DNA of 64,000 bases, from assembly GCA_003024785.1 (NCBI GenBank), contig PUQB01000759.1, positions 40,433-104,432 on the forward strand, in the 5' to 3' direction. The notes under the pieces were generated by a model. It saw nothing but the letters and a program-made list of their open reading frames with translations. It had not been told where the DNA came from and ran no database searches. Origin of the DNA: Selaginella tamariscina (Eukaryota > Streptophyta > Lycopodiopsida > Selaginellales > Selaginellaceae). A program made the position numbers and the translations under genes. Shown here in pieces: positions 1 to 11,669 of this stretch. Positions within the stretch are counted from its first letter, which is position 1. Every line of letters starts with the position of its first letter.

Positions 1-657
1 ATGGGTTCAGGCACTTGGTATACTGTTTGGTGACCATAAACTGTACATTGGTAGCAAGAGGGTTTCTTCATGGGACTCAACAAAGGACCAGTTTCTAGTT
101 TACTTTGATGGGACTCCTGTCAACATGGAACACGAAACTGGAGCTCTATTTGAATCCGGGAAGCTCAAACTTACGAGGCTTGAACCTGTCAATTCCCTCA
201 ATATCTACATTGCTGGCCTCTTTAATACCTCCATCTCGATTGTTCCCATTTCAAAGGCTAGTCTCAGTCTCTTATGTATACAACACACACTGAATGTTGT
301 TAATGTATGTATAGGAGGAGTCGCGTGTTCATGGCTACGAGATAACTCCAGAAGATTGCTTTTGCACATCTTGAAGCGAATTTCCAGTTTATCGGACTGT
401 CAAAAGATGTGCAGGGTGTTCTTGGGCAGACATATGCAGCAGGCTGGGAGAGCCCCATCAAGAACGAGATTGCAATGCCTGTTCTTGGGAGAAACAAGGA
501 GGGCATGTACAAGACTTCGTCAGTATTGACCCCGGACTGTAGTGTGTCCAGGTTCCAATCCGTAAACGATGCATTGCTGGACACTAGCGGGAAGAATGCA
601 CCGGTTTTGAGGTGCGGTAAGGGACCGTATGGTTCTGGGTTTGCATGTAAAAGATGA
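1..657 (+). CDS. Root-cap-domain (LEA-like) secreted protein, 3' part, frameshifted
   Basis: The 5' end lies outside the window. Bases 2-256 read WVQALGILFGDHKLYIGS and onward to VPISK, then bases after 315 read EESRVHGYEITPEDCF, then AHLEANFQFIGLSKDVQGVLG and on to a Cys-containing C-terminus ending GSGFACKR at the TGA 655-657. The WVQALG start, the TPEDCFAHL block and the VLGQTY block are hallmarks of the plant Root_cap domain family, whose members are secreted proteins of unclear biochemical role, many expressed in root caps or pollen. The frame join is best explained by a 58-bp intron at 257-314 with a GC donor and AG acceptor. A run of four T at 360-363 puts the rest of exon 2 out of frame by one base. 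This is either a sequencing indel or inactivation. The family call is firm; whether the gene works is uncertain. Confidence 0.75.
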
Positions 658-985
658 CTCCTTTCTACATATATTATATATGCACATCTTCCTTTGTTCG
701 TAGTATATACGTATGTATTTGAATGATATATATTATATATACACACATCCACCACATACACACACATTGGAGTCTATTAGAACTTAAAACTAATTATTAA
801 GTTTATTCTCCGAGGCCAAATGGTTCATTCTCCTTGTTCTGTGTCTTAACCTGTTGTCAGTAACTATTCCAGAGTGCATGCATGCATGCATAACACAAAT
901 TTCTCACACGCACACACATACACAACATATGCTATAACTACAATATAATATATCACAAGAGATATACATGCACTGAAGTATATTG
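658..985. other. Intergenic spacer between convergent genes
   Basis: About 330 bp of AT-rich sequence with CA-rich runs. It is the shared 3' region of the root-cap gene and the SWEET gene, which converge here. No gene or strong terminator-like structure is visible. Confidence 0.6.
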
Positions 986-2069
986 CTACTTCAAGTACGA
1001 GTTGGCTGAGTTGGAATGCTTAAGCTTACCATGTCCATTCTCCGGTATTGTCTGGTAAGAATCACTCTCTGAATCGTGTTTGAAATAGAAGTATATTACA
1101 AGCTGTATAATTGCTAGAATTGTCTCCAATGTGTTTGGTATCTGCACAAGAATGTCACACACGCACGCACGCACGCACGAGGTGTACTTACGATATGAAT
1201 GTGTCATGTTTGAGAACTCCATATACTGCCCATACAAGGGCATTTATCAGACTACACAGGGATAGTGAATAAGGCATGGCATCCGCAATTTGTGATCGAA
1301 TCACAGTTGCCTGAATCATATTGTTTGTTATGTTCTCGTGTTTTATTACACATGTGTGTGTGTGTGTTATAGAGATGTTTTTTTAGATTATGCTTACCAG
1401 GACAGATAATGGAGAGGCATACATGAGAGTGTTAAACCACACACACAGGACACCAACAAAGAATGCTCTTTCATCTTGTTTAACACAGACAGTGCTACCA
1501 CAACAGCAATAGCAAATGTACTCGTCACAAGCACTAATAACGCACTTAGAAAACCCTGCTCAAAATAAAATACATATAAAAACATATATGAATTGAATTT
1601 TAATACGTAGAAAATTACTCTGTTGGCGGGAGTAGCGAAAGTACAGAAGATGACGAGGTAAATGCACTCGACGATTATCCCTGCTGAGTTTGTAATAAGC
1701 AAGCTGTTGACGTTTGTGACCGCCGGTAAACCATAGAAAAACCACAACATACAGTTCAGTAGAGCGCATGCATATGGTACTGGGAGAATAAACCAGTATC
1801 TTGGCTAATGATTATACCCCATATAATTGGCCTGCATTTTTTTTATAAATCATAAAATAAATACTACTATTGAAGAGGCGTGTGTGTGTGTGTGCGCGTG
1901 CGTGAGGAAAGTTCTTACGTTGGAGATAAGAACATGAGCAGTGCAATGATGTTTCCTGTGAGAAAGTTAAGTTAAGCTATATTGTAATTAATTTATTTTA
2001 TTATGCTAATTAAAACTGTTTTATTTATAATCTACCTATAACTCCGAGAACGACGTAAACATCTGCCAT
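986..2069 (-). pseudogene. SWEET: SWEET sugar transporter, frameshifted (possible pseudogene)
   Basis: Reading the minus strand from ATG 2069-2067: exon 1 (2069-2036) MADVYVVLGVIG, exon 2 (1955-1919) NIIALLMFLSPT, exon 3 from 1831 PIIWGIIISQDTGLFS, then LLNCMLWFFYGLP, NSLLITNSAGIIVE, then RAFFVGVLCVWFNTLMYASP, then INALVWAVYGVLKHDTFI and IPNTLETILAIIQLVIYFYF. This is the seven-helix double MtN3/saliva layout of SWEET proteins, which are plasma- or vacuolar-membrane facilitators of sucrose or hexose efflux. Both MtN3 halves are recognisable, introns are short, and the tail ends at a stop at 986. Two places (near 1780 and near 1470) need a one-base shift to stay in the conserved frame. The family call is strong; function is doubtful unless those are sequencing errors. 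The donor of exon 2 and acceptor of exon 3 are clean GT/AG. Confidence 0.8.
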
Positions 2070-2410
2070 TTTGGTAACCAAATACAAAAGCTTTTCAGTC
2101 CCCTTTTAACCACCCATGCCAGACTGAACGTTTCACATTCCAGACTGGTTAGAGTTACACAAAATTTTAAAAATTAAACTAATGTAGTTAAACGTATTAA
2201 AAATTAATTTTCTGTCTCGATGTGTGAAACTAGTGGAGCACTTCGTGATTCTGCAAAGGCCTGCCTTTAGTAATTAATAAAATAATGATAAATAACATGT
2301 ATTTGTTTTATATAAAATTTATTTTAAAAAAAGACTGTTCCACCGACTTTATAGCATTAAAGGAAGCGTACCACCTGGCGAATAGAGTAGGTTGCCTGTA
2401 CATCTTGCAT
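2070..2410. other. Divergent promoter region between SWEET and LTP genes
   Basis: AT-rich spacer of about 340 bp separating the SWEET start (minus strand) from the lipid-transfer protein start (plus strand), so it must carry both promoters. I see no distinctive motif beyond AT-rich stretches suitable for TATA elements. An in-frame upstream ATG at 2285 exists but gives no signal-peptide-like N-terminus. Confidence 0.5.
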
Positions 2411-2820
2411 ATGGCAAACAAAGTGACATACATGGTGTTGCTTCTTCTCTTGTTCGGTATCTTGATTGCTGAACAAGATGACGACTGCGATGACCAAGTG
2501 ACTGGTCTGGTGGGCAACTGCTTCAGTGCGGTGATGGTGGGCGGTAATGTGAAGTCTTCCAGTAAATGTTGTAAGTATGTGAGGGAGGCACAGCCAGATT
2601 GTGTCTGTCCCAAGATCACTGGAGAAGTCACTAAAGTTCTCAAACTCTCTACTGCACTTAAGATTGCTAAGAAGTGCAACAGAGAGCTCCCTCATAACTA
2701 CACCTGTGGAAGTGAGTGTATATATATATATATATATATATTCATATCTAGGAGGAGTTATTTATTTATTGACTATAATGTGTATTTATTTTACTCAATG
2801 CAGGTTACACGCTCCCCTGA
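2411..2820 (+). CDS. Non-specific lipid-transfer-like protein (8-Cys motif), 105 aa
   Basis: Two exons: 2411-2711 and 2804-2820, with a 92-bp GT-AG intron (2712-2803) near the 3' end; joined they give 105 residues ending CGSYTLP. Residues 1-20 are a hydrophobic secretion signal (MVLLLLLFGILIA core). The mature part has all eight cysteines of the plant LTP/2S albumin fold: C26, C37, CC53-54, C64-x-C66, C89 and C99. Such proteins are secreted, form an all-alpha disulfide-stabilised cavity and bind lipids in the apoplast or cell wall. The start was set at 2411 because it places the signal peptide at the N-terminus; an in-frame ATG at 2285 would bury it. The late-intron position is common in the family. 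The gene looks intact, unlike several neighbours. The subtype (LTP-like or LTPG-like) is unassigned; no GPI-anchor tail is present in this reading. Confidence 0.85.
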
Positions 2821-2929
2821 AGATCTAGTAGATTATTACCTGTTTTTATTGTTTGCTAAGGACAAAAATTTCTGTGAATGTTCTTCACAATGCTTTAATT
2901 TAGCAATGTTTTCGTAATTTCATCAATAT

Positions 2930-3001
2930 ACTTCCGTAGTGCAACGGTAGCGCGTCTGACTCCAGATCAGAAGGTTGCGTGTTCTATTCACGTCGGGTTC
3001 A
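2930..3001 (+). pseudogene. Decayed tRNA-Trp copy
   Basis: A 72-base block nearly identical to the intact tRNA-Trp 243 bp downstream through the D arm, anticodon arm (CCA) and most of the T arm. The 5' acceptor strand no longer pairs with the 3' strand at its first three positions, the T-loop GTTCGATTC has a G-to-T change, and no T4 terminator follows directly. I read it as a tandem-duplicated, inactive copy. Confidence 0.75.
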
Positions 3002-3172
3002 AGTGCTTTCTTTGCCAGAGATGAAGTATGTTGTTTAACGAAACGATGTTATTCATTATATAAAAAACGAAATATACACATGATCGTATGTGCAAATATA
3101 TATATATATATATACCACACAGATGTTTGATATAGGATATATATTTTCGAATGTAAAGAATAGCCTGTCAAT

Positions 3173-3244
3173 GGATCCGTGGCGCAATGGTAGCGCGTCT
3201 GACTCCAGATCAGAAGGTTGCGTGTTCGATTCACGTCGGGTTCA
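3173..3244 (+). tRNA. tRNA-Trp (anticodon CCA)
   Basis: Full cloverleaf: 7-bp acceptor stem GGATCCG/CGGGTTC, D arm GCGC/GCGC, anticodon loop CTCCAGA with CCA at 3205-3207, T arm GCGTG-TTCGATT-CACGT, discriminator A. The internal A and B boxes are intact and a T4 run at 3246-3249 suits RNA polymerase III termination. The sequence matches my memory of the standard plant nuclear tRNA-Trp. Confidence 0.95.
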
Positions 3245-3317
3245 TGTTTTATCTTTCCTCAATTATTTTTTAGGGTTTTAGAGTTTTTAGGGCTTTAGTG
3301 CGGCTAGGGTGGGGAGA

Positions 3318-4111
3318 ATGTCGGCACAGCGGAAGATCCAGAAACAAGGCGCTGAGCCGGACAGTTTTGAGCTCTCCGTTGCGCAGGTATGCATTCATTC
3401 CAGCTCTTAGAAATCTCTGTTTCTACGCATTTTCTAATCAATGCTTTCAATTGTAGGCCTTCTCGGAGCTCGAAGGGAACCAGGAGCTCAGGAGCGATCT
3501 TCGGGATCTCTTCATTAATTCAGCAAAGTAAGATTTCTCCCGTGTTCATTTTTCACAAGTGATCCGTGCAAAAATGTAGAGAATACGATGTCGCTGACCG
3601 CAAGGCCATCGTCATTCACATCCCCTACCGCCTCAGGAAGGCCTATCAGAAGATACAATCCCGCCTTGTTAGAGAGCTCGAGAAGAAGTTCAGCGGTAAG
3701 GTAAGCCAAGTTTTGCAAAATACACACAAATCGAGGCATATATATACACATTTACACACAGGATGTGATTCTGATTGCCACGAGGCGCATCTTGCGGCCA
3801 TCGAAGAAGGGTTCTCTTAAACGTCCCAGAAGCCGCACTCTCAGCGCTGTACATGATGCAATCCTCGAAGACCTTGTCTACCCCACTGAGATCACAGGCA
3901 AGCGCATCAGATATCGCCTGGATGGTTCCAGGATAATGAAGGTAAGTTATTTGCTACACATTTACGTGTATGTAATATAGTACTTGTAGGTATATTTGGA
4001 CCCAAAGGACAGAAACACTACAGAGTATAAGTTGGACAATACTCTGGAGTTTACAAGAAGTTGACTGGGAAAGATGTAGCGTTTGAGTACCCAGTGCAAG
4101 AGATGGATTAA
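3318..4111 (+). CDS. RPS7: 40S ribosomal protein eS7 (RPS7)
   Basis: Five exons: 3318-3386, 3457-3527, 3580-3700, 3762-3941 and 3990-4111; introns of 70, 52, 61 and 48 bp, all GT-AG. The product begins [18 protein letters not shown] and contains [19 protein letters not shown], the [17 protein letters not shown] basic stretch, [19 protein letters not shown] and the [16 protein letters not shown] tail, all diagnostic of eS7, a small-subunit protein needed for 18S rRNA maturation. Length (about 190 residues) fits the family. In exon 5, between YKLDN and YSGVYKK, one base appears to be missing near 4037-4042, so the literal frame ends early while the correct tail continues in the next frame to TAA 4109-4111. 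As the rest is highly conserved, a sequence indel is as likely as inactivation. The start ATG and every splice junction keep the known protein in register. Confidence 0.9.
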
Positions 4112-4181
4112 GGTTCTATAATACTTTTATTGCTAAGCACATTTTGCTACATGTGTGTGTGTGTGTGAAGGATGTTTATAT

Positions 4182-5869
4182 TTACCAACAAACTTCCAAT
4201 TCTGGATGAACGTCTAATAATTGCTGTTTTCCAACACCAACCACTCCCCTAACACCACCAAGTCCTCCCAATTCCTTTTTAATGTCTGTTTCGTGTTCTA
4301 ACTGCCACTGCTTAAGCTTTGTTATCTCGTCCCGCAAGTACTCTGCATATTGTGCTGCACCACATATTCTTCGTCCATGATCATCCCAAGCATGCCCTGC
4401 ATATGCTACATGTTGTTACATAGAAACTGTGTAACAACATGTAAACTGTGTTGCGCATAGAAATAAGTTTACACCCACCTTGTCCATTTTTGCCGTCTCC
4501 TGGGCAGCATACATTCACTGAAGCTCCTGGGTCTAATGTTAAGTTGCAAGCCTCTGGGACTTCCACTACTGTGTGTGGCTCAGCTCCTTGTTTCTCTGTT
4601 ACTTGTTTCTCGGATACCGGTTTTTCAACTCCTTGGCTCTATATCAGGAGTAAACACATATATATGTATTGTGTGTGTATGTGTACGCGCTTACCTTGTT
4701 TGGAGAGCTCTTAGGGCCTCTGGAAGGTGTATTCCGGATCTTTTGTTGGTAACCACCAGGTATATCGAGCAGTTGTTCTTTTCCTCCAAGGTACTTAGGT
4801 GTTGGTGTCTTGGGTTTACCATCAGCAGAGCCAAGCTGCTTACGTGCATCTAGCAAAAGACTCAAGTGAGTTTATGTATGCCATCTATTAAACATATATA
4901 TACAGCACCTGTTAATGTGCGGATTAAGCTGTTGCAAACTTCCCATGTTGCATTACACGAGCCTTTCCAGATTGGACCCTTTGGAGCGTATTTATTATCC
5001 TTGTCATCTTTCAGGGCTTGCATGTGTGAAGATAATTGGGACTCTAGCTCTTTTACTTCCTTCTGAATGGAGCCCTGTAGTCTTTGCAATCTTTTAAGAC
5101 CGGTCCACCTTGAGAAATCAGATGGTGTCTTCTTCTTCCTAACCTGATATAAAATTTATTACACCATCATAGTATGAAGAAGTATGTTTGTGAACCTGGT
5201 TCTCCCATGCAAAATAATCCCCCTTTGCACTTGAAGATCCCCAAGCCTTCCTGTGCTTAACAGCACCGTTCGCACTGTACCATATAATACATCAAACTGA
5301 CACACACACGCACACACATCACCTTACTCTCCCTGCATCCTTTCTAGATGATTTTGAATCTGTATCATGCTTGCAAGTGCAAGCTGAGCATTTCCTCGTG
5401 AGACCATCAGTGGAACCATCTTGTGCTGGTGTCTTATTTCTCCGTAAAGCACACAACTCCCATCGGAAGAAACATCTCTCCAGCAATCTATGTAAATATG
5501 AATATGATAAACATACGGGTGTTATATAAACGTTGTTTAAGCCAAACCTTCTCTGTCCAACACGTCGAATCCACCATGGAAGTGCACTCACCATCTTCTC
5601 AAGTGAAGAAATCATTCCAAGAGCCTTCTTCTCCAACCTACACAAAGGAGTAAAACACGCTCACAAAGTGTATGCATGCATATACACATGCATTATATAT
5701 ACACGTTCACACACACACGCTACCGGACTGCTCTAGCATAAGCTCTCCAGGTTGTCATAACTGCTGGAACCACTGTAGCTTGGGATTGTGTGCAAACACA
5801 CTTCCTCTTGTTGCAAACTGTGCATCTCCCACCAGGTCCTAATCCACTAGAATCCCAATGGTTAGCACA

Positions 5870-5923
<54 letters not shown>

Positions 5924-7277
5924 AATGCAAAATCCCAATGATTAGCACAGTTATCACACACACAGTACTTTACCCATTACTCTCCAGTCTTTTGGACATG
6001 ATGTCTGACTTTAATGCCTCTGCAGCCCATCTCCATTTCCACGACACCCATTTTTTTAACCTTCCCAAGTCCTGTAATGAACTTGTTGTGTGTGTGTGTA
6101 CGTGTGTGTGTGAGAGAGAGTGAGAGAGAACCTTCTTAACATGTTCACAAGCCAGGGAAGCCTTAGCTTCGTATTCCAGCATTTTCTGTCGCTCCAGTTC
6201 CTCGTCCTCGTGATATGGAACACTCTCCTTCATTGATTCTTCTAATACCTCCATTCGGCCTTTGAGTTTCTGCAGCTCTTCAGGTTGGTTTCCCTGTGAA
6301 GAATCTCCTAGAGTAGACTGGACTTCATTGGAGTTTGAAGGCTCCTGTTCAATGGAACATTAATCTTTCTAATGTACATATTTATCATGTAAAACGTATA
6401 TGTTGTGTATATATCTACCTATTATTACTCATTGTAATCTTCTCCAATCTCCTCCACATATCCATTATATACCATACATACCCCATACATACCCCATGTT
6501 GTTCATGTTCATGTTTCTCCTGTTGCATCTCATTAAGCTTGTTTTCATGTACAAGCTCGTTGCACCTGTCCATGAGCGTTGCTAACTCAACCTGTTTAAT
6601 TTGAACCAGATTATATATAAGATGAGAAAGTATAAAATGTTTAATTACCTGGCTAGTGTTTATCGTTTGAGTGTGACAAACAAACCTCTATAGCATGTTT
6701 AACAGATCTTTCTTCTTCAACCTGCTTGTGTAGGTTACGAAGCTCAACCTTGTGTTCCTTCTCAAGACTATGCATTTGCTTCTTTTGTGCTGCCTGGAGC
6801 TCTGCAATTCTAGTCACTTCTGTATGCAACTTACCCAGTTGCTCTCTCTGCATTGCCACCTCCTCATTTCGTCGAGCCAGCTGATATATTAGTATATAAA
6901 GATATCAGATGCTGTCCTGGGCATGTGTGCGAGCCTGTGTGTGTGTGTTTTGTGTGTGTGAAAGTTCGTGAATCACAGGCACACACGTACATGGTGACTG
7001 TGCACGATTTCTATGACAATAGAATATATACATACACCCAGGTCAATTAATTAAAATAAGTATTTAACTGGTTAACCGCTCTGTTGTGCTTTTATCTTAA
7101 CAAACAGATTTAAATGTAATGCATTTACAAATCTAGAAGAACAATAATCAGTACCTCTTTAAGAAGCCTTCGTTCAGCTCGATCATGCCGTACTTCGGAT
7201 AGCTCTGACCGCGAGATGTCCGATGCTACACTGGACTCTGCTCTATCTCTGTACTTACTTCTTTTGAAGTACTTCAT
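4182..7277 (-). CDS. Multi-exon coiled-coil protein with two Cys clusters, family not recognised
   Basis: Minus strand from ATG 7277-7275 (MKYFKRSKYRDRAESSVAS). Clear exons: 7277-7155, 6880-6686, 6591-6493, 6344-6132, 6071-5974 and 5846-5724, then at least five more down to the TAA at 4184-4182. The N-terminal third is charged coiled coil (MQREQLGKLHTEVTRIAELQ, QVEEERSVKHAIE, LEESMKESV). Next comes a Trp-rich segment (KKWVSWKWRWAAEALKSD), then Cys clusters CTVCNKRKCVC and KCSACTCKHD that could bind zinc, a second coiled coil (LQRLQGSIQKEVKELESQL), a conserved-looking GPIWKGSCNATWEVCNSL patch and a Lys/Pro-rich stretch. All exons I could join stay open, so the gene looks intact. Coiled coil plus Cys cluster recalls chromokinesin tails, but no motor domain is present and I assign no function. 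Pieces of this gene recur near 18.0, 41.2 and 50.4 kb. Confidence 0.7.
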
Positions 7278-7371
7278 CGCTAACAACCCCAATCCCTCAA
7301 AGAAATCTTCTTACCAATCTCACAGCAGCTTAACGATCTCTCATTCCTCCCTAAACCGGTACGGTTACATT

Positions 7372-8582
7372 TTAAAACCTGTACTCAATGGCCCTAAAAC
7401 AGAGTAGCCTTATTAGAGCCCTTTTAACCTTATTGATTACACTGATTAGGGTTATTGTGGGTTTAGGGTTTATGAACATCTGAAGGTCGATCGGTAGGCC
7501 ATTTCCGGCCCACACTTTCTCGTATGCAGTACAGCGCATTCTCCTGCAGAAGAAGAATGTGGCGATGGAGTAACTAAGGTAAGAGGAAGAGAGCTTCCAT
7601 GGGAGGTACGTGATGAAAATCCGGCTCCACAAAGGACGCCTCGGGATCAGATTGCTCCCAAGTCTCTCACTAGCAAGGCAGACAGGTTCTTCCCCCATTT
7701 GGTCAACAGAAAACTCGGTGCGATCGAGCTTGCACGGAGCGATATGACTTATGTTATTCCCACCTCGAGTTCTACACCTGGCTGTGGATGATTCTGGGAC
7801 AAAGTCGGTTGCCCAACAGCAGCAGCAGCCTCCCAGGTTGCCATGCCTGGCTGAACTAATGATTCCTGATGTGGAGTGCATGCGGATGCATGTCATGGGC
7901 TTGTCGCCAAAGGGTAGCAAACACGTATGTCTGTGCTCGCGTAAATCAAATGCATGGACCTGCTGCCAGCAACAACACAACGAGCTAAGGTAATGCTTTT
8001 CTTCGCCACACACGTACATGTACGTGCTGTTGTATAGGCGTTCCATGTATATATAGAAGCACTTAACTTGAATATATACGCACACCGTAGAGGTGATGTT
8101 CATATCTACAGTCCAATAATAGAACTTATGATGCTTCAGAGACAGGCCTTTTAACATCACGAGAGAGAAAGAGAGAGAAAGTATACATTTTGTATGTATA
8201 TGCTGACCGCAGACACCGCTTACAGTGTCCTACTTTTACTTTCTGGCTTTCAGCTAAGACGGGAGGTTTAGTAGTGTACAGGGGAAAGGGATACTTTGCA
8301 CGCGTGGAGAACAATATGTTAGCAGTGATGAACAAATACAGTAGAAGGAAAAAGAAACTTAGAAGAAGTCATACGCATTCAAGAAGAGAACCTTGACCGT
8401 GACTGCAGTCAATCTCCTGAAAATCACCAGTTTGGCTCCAAACCCACCAAACTAATGGTACACACATAAATACTATATGTCTGTGCTAATGCAGCTACAT
8501 CTATATATTTAATGCCAGTCCATTCAATAGTTCTCCATTGTTGACACACACGCACTGTATATCATGTATATTTACATATAGG

Positions 8583-8619
<37 letters not shown>

Positions 8620-8828
8620 CATCTACCGTACTAGCGAGTTCTGCTAGCCAAAATAGTTGCGTTTCTCTCCATTTCACTGTCCTGTATATAAAGTTTTATG
8701 TCAGTATGCGTGTGTTCGTGTGTCTGTTTAGTCCTCTTTGCCTCCGATTGATTTCTCATCTCCATGGATTCAGCAAACGAGCCAGAAACTTTCATCTCTG
8801 ATGAGACTCGGTCATTCGGAGAGAACAT
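7372..8828 (-). CDS. Unrecognised spliced gene, possibly WD40-like
   Basis: The minus strand shows several exon-like open stretches. The likely start is MFSPNDRVSSEMKVSGSF at 8828, followed by an exon near 8330-8200 (STRAKYPFPLYTTKPPVL, CKRCLRS) and a long open block near 7985-7640 with QVHAFDLREHRHTCLLPFGD, KPMTCIRMHSTSGIISSARH and KLDRTEFSVDQMGEEPVCLA. A last piece after a TTCTTCTTCTGCAG acceptor near 7555 reads RMRCTAYEKVWAGNGLP. The pattern of an aspartate-arginine pair followed by a His/Ser/Gly turn resembles WD40 blades, but no full repeat is secure. The continuous 262-residue open frame here probably spans introns. The gene is head-to-tail with the coiled-coil gene, separated by under 200 bp. 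The 3' part was copied to 50.5-50.76 kb. Product unknown. Confidence 0.4.
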
Positions 8829-11660
8829 GGTGAGTTCTTTGAAGAAGTATATTTGACGTCTTCATGTTAGTAATAACTGATATATGTGGGTCACGTGGCT
8901 TACACATGCCCCGGGCGCGGTGGCGGCGGCGATGCTCCTTCACAGCGTGCAGTGACACATGGGTGGTCAGGCCACATACATGGTAAGGGTTTGAATGAAA
9001 AGGATGTTTGGCCCACCGGTCCCTACTCCTAGAAGCTCAGCATATCAAATCGAATCTTTCAATTAGATATGTTTTTATTAGTGGCAATTACATATGCTTT
9101 TATTAGTGGAGAAGTTGATACACACTTCCTCTTTTTATTTATTTGTTTTTTTTCTTTTCTTCTTACTACAGTGAATATGGAGGCAATTCTTTATTCATGT
9201 TGACAACGGACGTTGACACATATACTAAACTTTGATAGTGACTTTTCACTAGTGAATCGTTTTTATTCTCATTTTTAAATTTGCAAATTCAAAAATTGAT
9301 TAGTATTTCAGAGCGATACAAGAGATATATTTATTATTGGTTATATCATTTTTATTTTCATCTTAAATTTACAAATTCAAAAATTTATTCATATTTCATA
9401 GTAATAAAGAGATATATTATATCATTTTTATGTAATTATTCATAATCATGACTTCAGGAATTTTTGAATGCTTAAGGGCATTTGTAAATAATTTAAAGGT
9501 GTATTTATTTTCAACACACTCTTAAATTTAATCATAAATAAGTGGAATGTAATGAAATGTATTCGAAACAACTTTTAATTTAAATCTTAAAATTAAGGGT
9601 ATGTATAATTTGTTTTGAGTTGGCATTATTTGTGACACCTGATGCAAGTCTCGAGTCTAAGGGGGTTATGGCACGATAGTTCATATATGGGAAATAGTGT
9701 CACATCTTCACATAACATTAAGTTGGATGGCATACAGTACAACACCTAAGGTACACCTTTTAAGGTTGTCTTATTGTCTTATGGGGTTAACACCAAAGAG
9801 TTGGATACTTTAGTAAATAGGCATGCTTGTGTCTTCAATTGTCTATTCATATGAATACATGTGTGTGTGTGGGAATGCATATGCATACAACAATATACAC
9901 ATGTTAGGGTTTTTACATATATGCACCCCAGTACATGCAAATGTACGCAAACCTATAACAAGACCTCTTATACCTACAATGCAAGAAATAGATTCCATAA
10001 AGATCCAACTGGTTTGATAGATGTGCAAGTAAGTTCACTATTGCACTACGGTCACACAAACTTGGACATACATATATATAATGTATATGATAATGTTATG
10101 CAAGAATATATATACGCATCAACCTCTTGATAAATTTATATATATGTAAACTAGGACATGGCAATTTACACATGGATGTGACAAGTCTGGGTCAACCAAA
10201 TTGCTGGTAGTCTTTAGCAAGTGCTAGAACTTATATCATGGCCATATTGAATAAGGTATATGCTTTATCAATCTATATAAGTTGTCAATCTGTTTTGTAC
10301 TTGGGTTTCTTCCCCATAGTGAAGACTTCTTCATGCAGTGCATGCGTAAGTAGAAGTCACCACAATCTTCATAAGAAGAGTTCTACATAGTAATTTGGTA
10401 AACATTAAATTCATGAGCTTCATCCATAAGTCATAAAACTCTAGGCTGAGTCTCAATTTGTAAGTATGTAAGTTATTTCTCTTTCTTACACACACATTAT
10501 TTTTATTGCACTAGATTGACTCGATGTATATGTGTGATATAATATATTTTGTGAAATATGTTTTATCACGTGTGAAAGGATAGAGAAAGATAGAGATAGA
10601 CAAGATTAAAAAAGAGTACACTAGATAGTTACTATTAAGGAAAAGTTTATTAAGTGTGACACTGAGAAAATGTCATGCTCCATAAAAGGCATAGAGAAAC
10701 TTGAGTTTGTATTACCTGCTTGCTAGATGGGATTACTAATGTTCTTAAAATCAAACCTTGGAATTGGACCCTTTGAATTTAACTTATGGAATTGAAGTCA
10801 ATGTAAATTGGAATCATGAGATTGGTGTATCCTATACTCGAAAACCCACATGTTAGGGTTTTTAATTTATCTTATTATATAATAATTAAATAATATAATT
10901 TTATTCCAAATCGTTTTGTAAAATAGAATTAAATAATACATAATTTAAATAAAAAATTGATATCATAAGTGAATATAAAATCAAATAAATAAATATAAAC
11001 AAACTTTTTTATTAATTGTGTGTGTAAGAGATAAAAAGACCAAAATTTTTTGGCAAAATTAATATATTAATATGATAAAATTTTAAATAAATATATATAA
11101 ATAATATAAGTTTAAATATGGTCTATAAATCTAAAATCATTATAAAGAAATTAAGTAAAACTCATAGTTTAAAATGTGGGTTTATATAAAACACTACAAA
11201 TCATCCAACATAGTGGTAATTTCAATAATATTGGTAAACTTCTCTTCGAAATATATTTAAAGAATAAATTCTTATGATATATTCTATAATAGATTTTTAT
11301 CTATAAATATTTCTTATCTATAAAGTTTTATTACCTATAATATATTTTCGTAAATATATTCTATAATATAAATTGCATGTAACCTGTAAATTGGTTAAAA
11401 AGATTTATAAATATATTTGTAATGTATTTTTCTCAAATATATTACAAAAGAAATTTATTTACAAGAGACTATTATATTCAATAATATTATAAAAGCTATA
11501 TTAAATATAAAAACTATACGACACAAGTACCTTGTATAACTAAATAATCTTTTCAAATTATATTATGAAATGCACTACATCTCTAAAAAATTACCATATA
11601 ATGTTATCATTTCAAAACTTTAGAAATGCCCAAGGTATAGTGGGCAAAACAAGTTTTTAG
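8829..11660. other. AT-rich gene-poor region
   Basis: About 2.8 kb with no convincing coding frame. It begins with a short GC-rich patch (8900-8950, GGCGGCGGCG type). From 9,000 on it is strongly AT-rich, with a CA/TG-rich stretch near 9,850-10,130 that gives only short spurious frames. I recognise no element here. Confidence 0.5.
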
Positions 11661-11669
11661 TGACCAAGC

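Noticed and set aside
105-293. 62-residue ORF overlapping the root-cap exon
   Set aside because: Wrong frame; the neighbouring frame carries the conserved family sequence.
7751-7993. 80-residue plus-strand ORF with a poly-Gln run
   Set aside because: The opposite strand has the more gene-like reading with splice acceptors; the Gln run is antisense of a Cys-rich run, so neither is certain.
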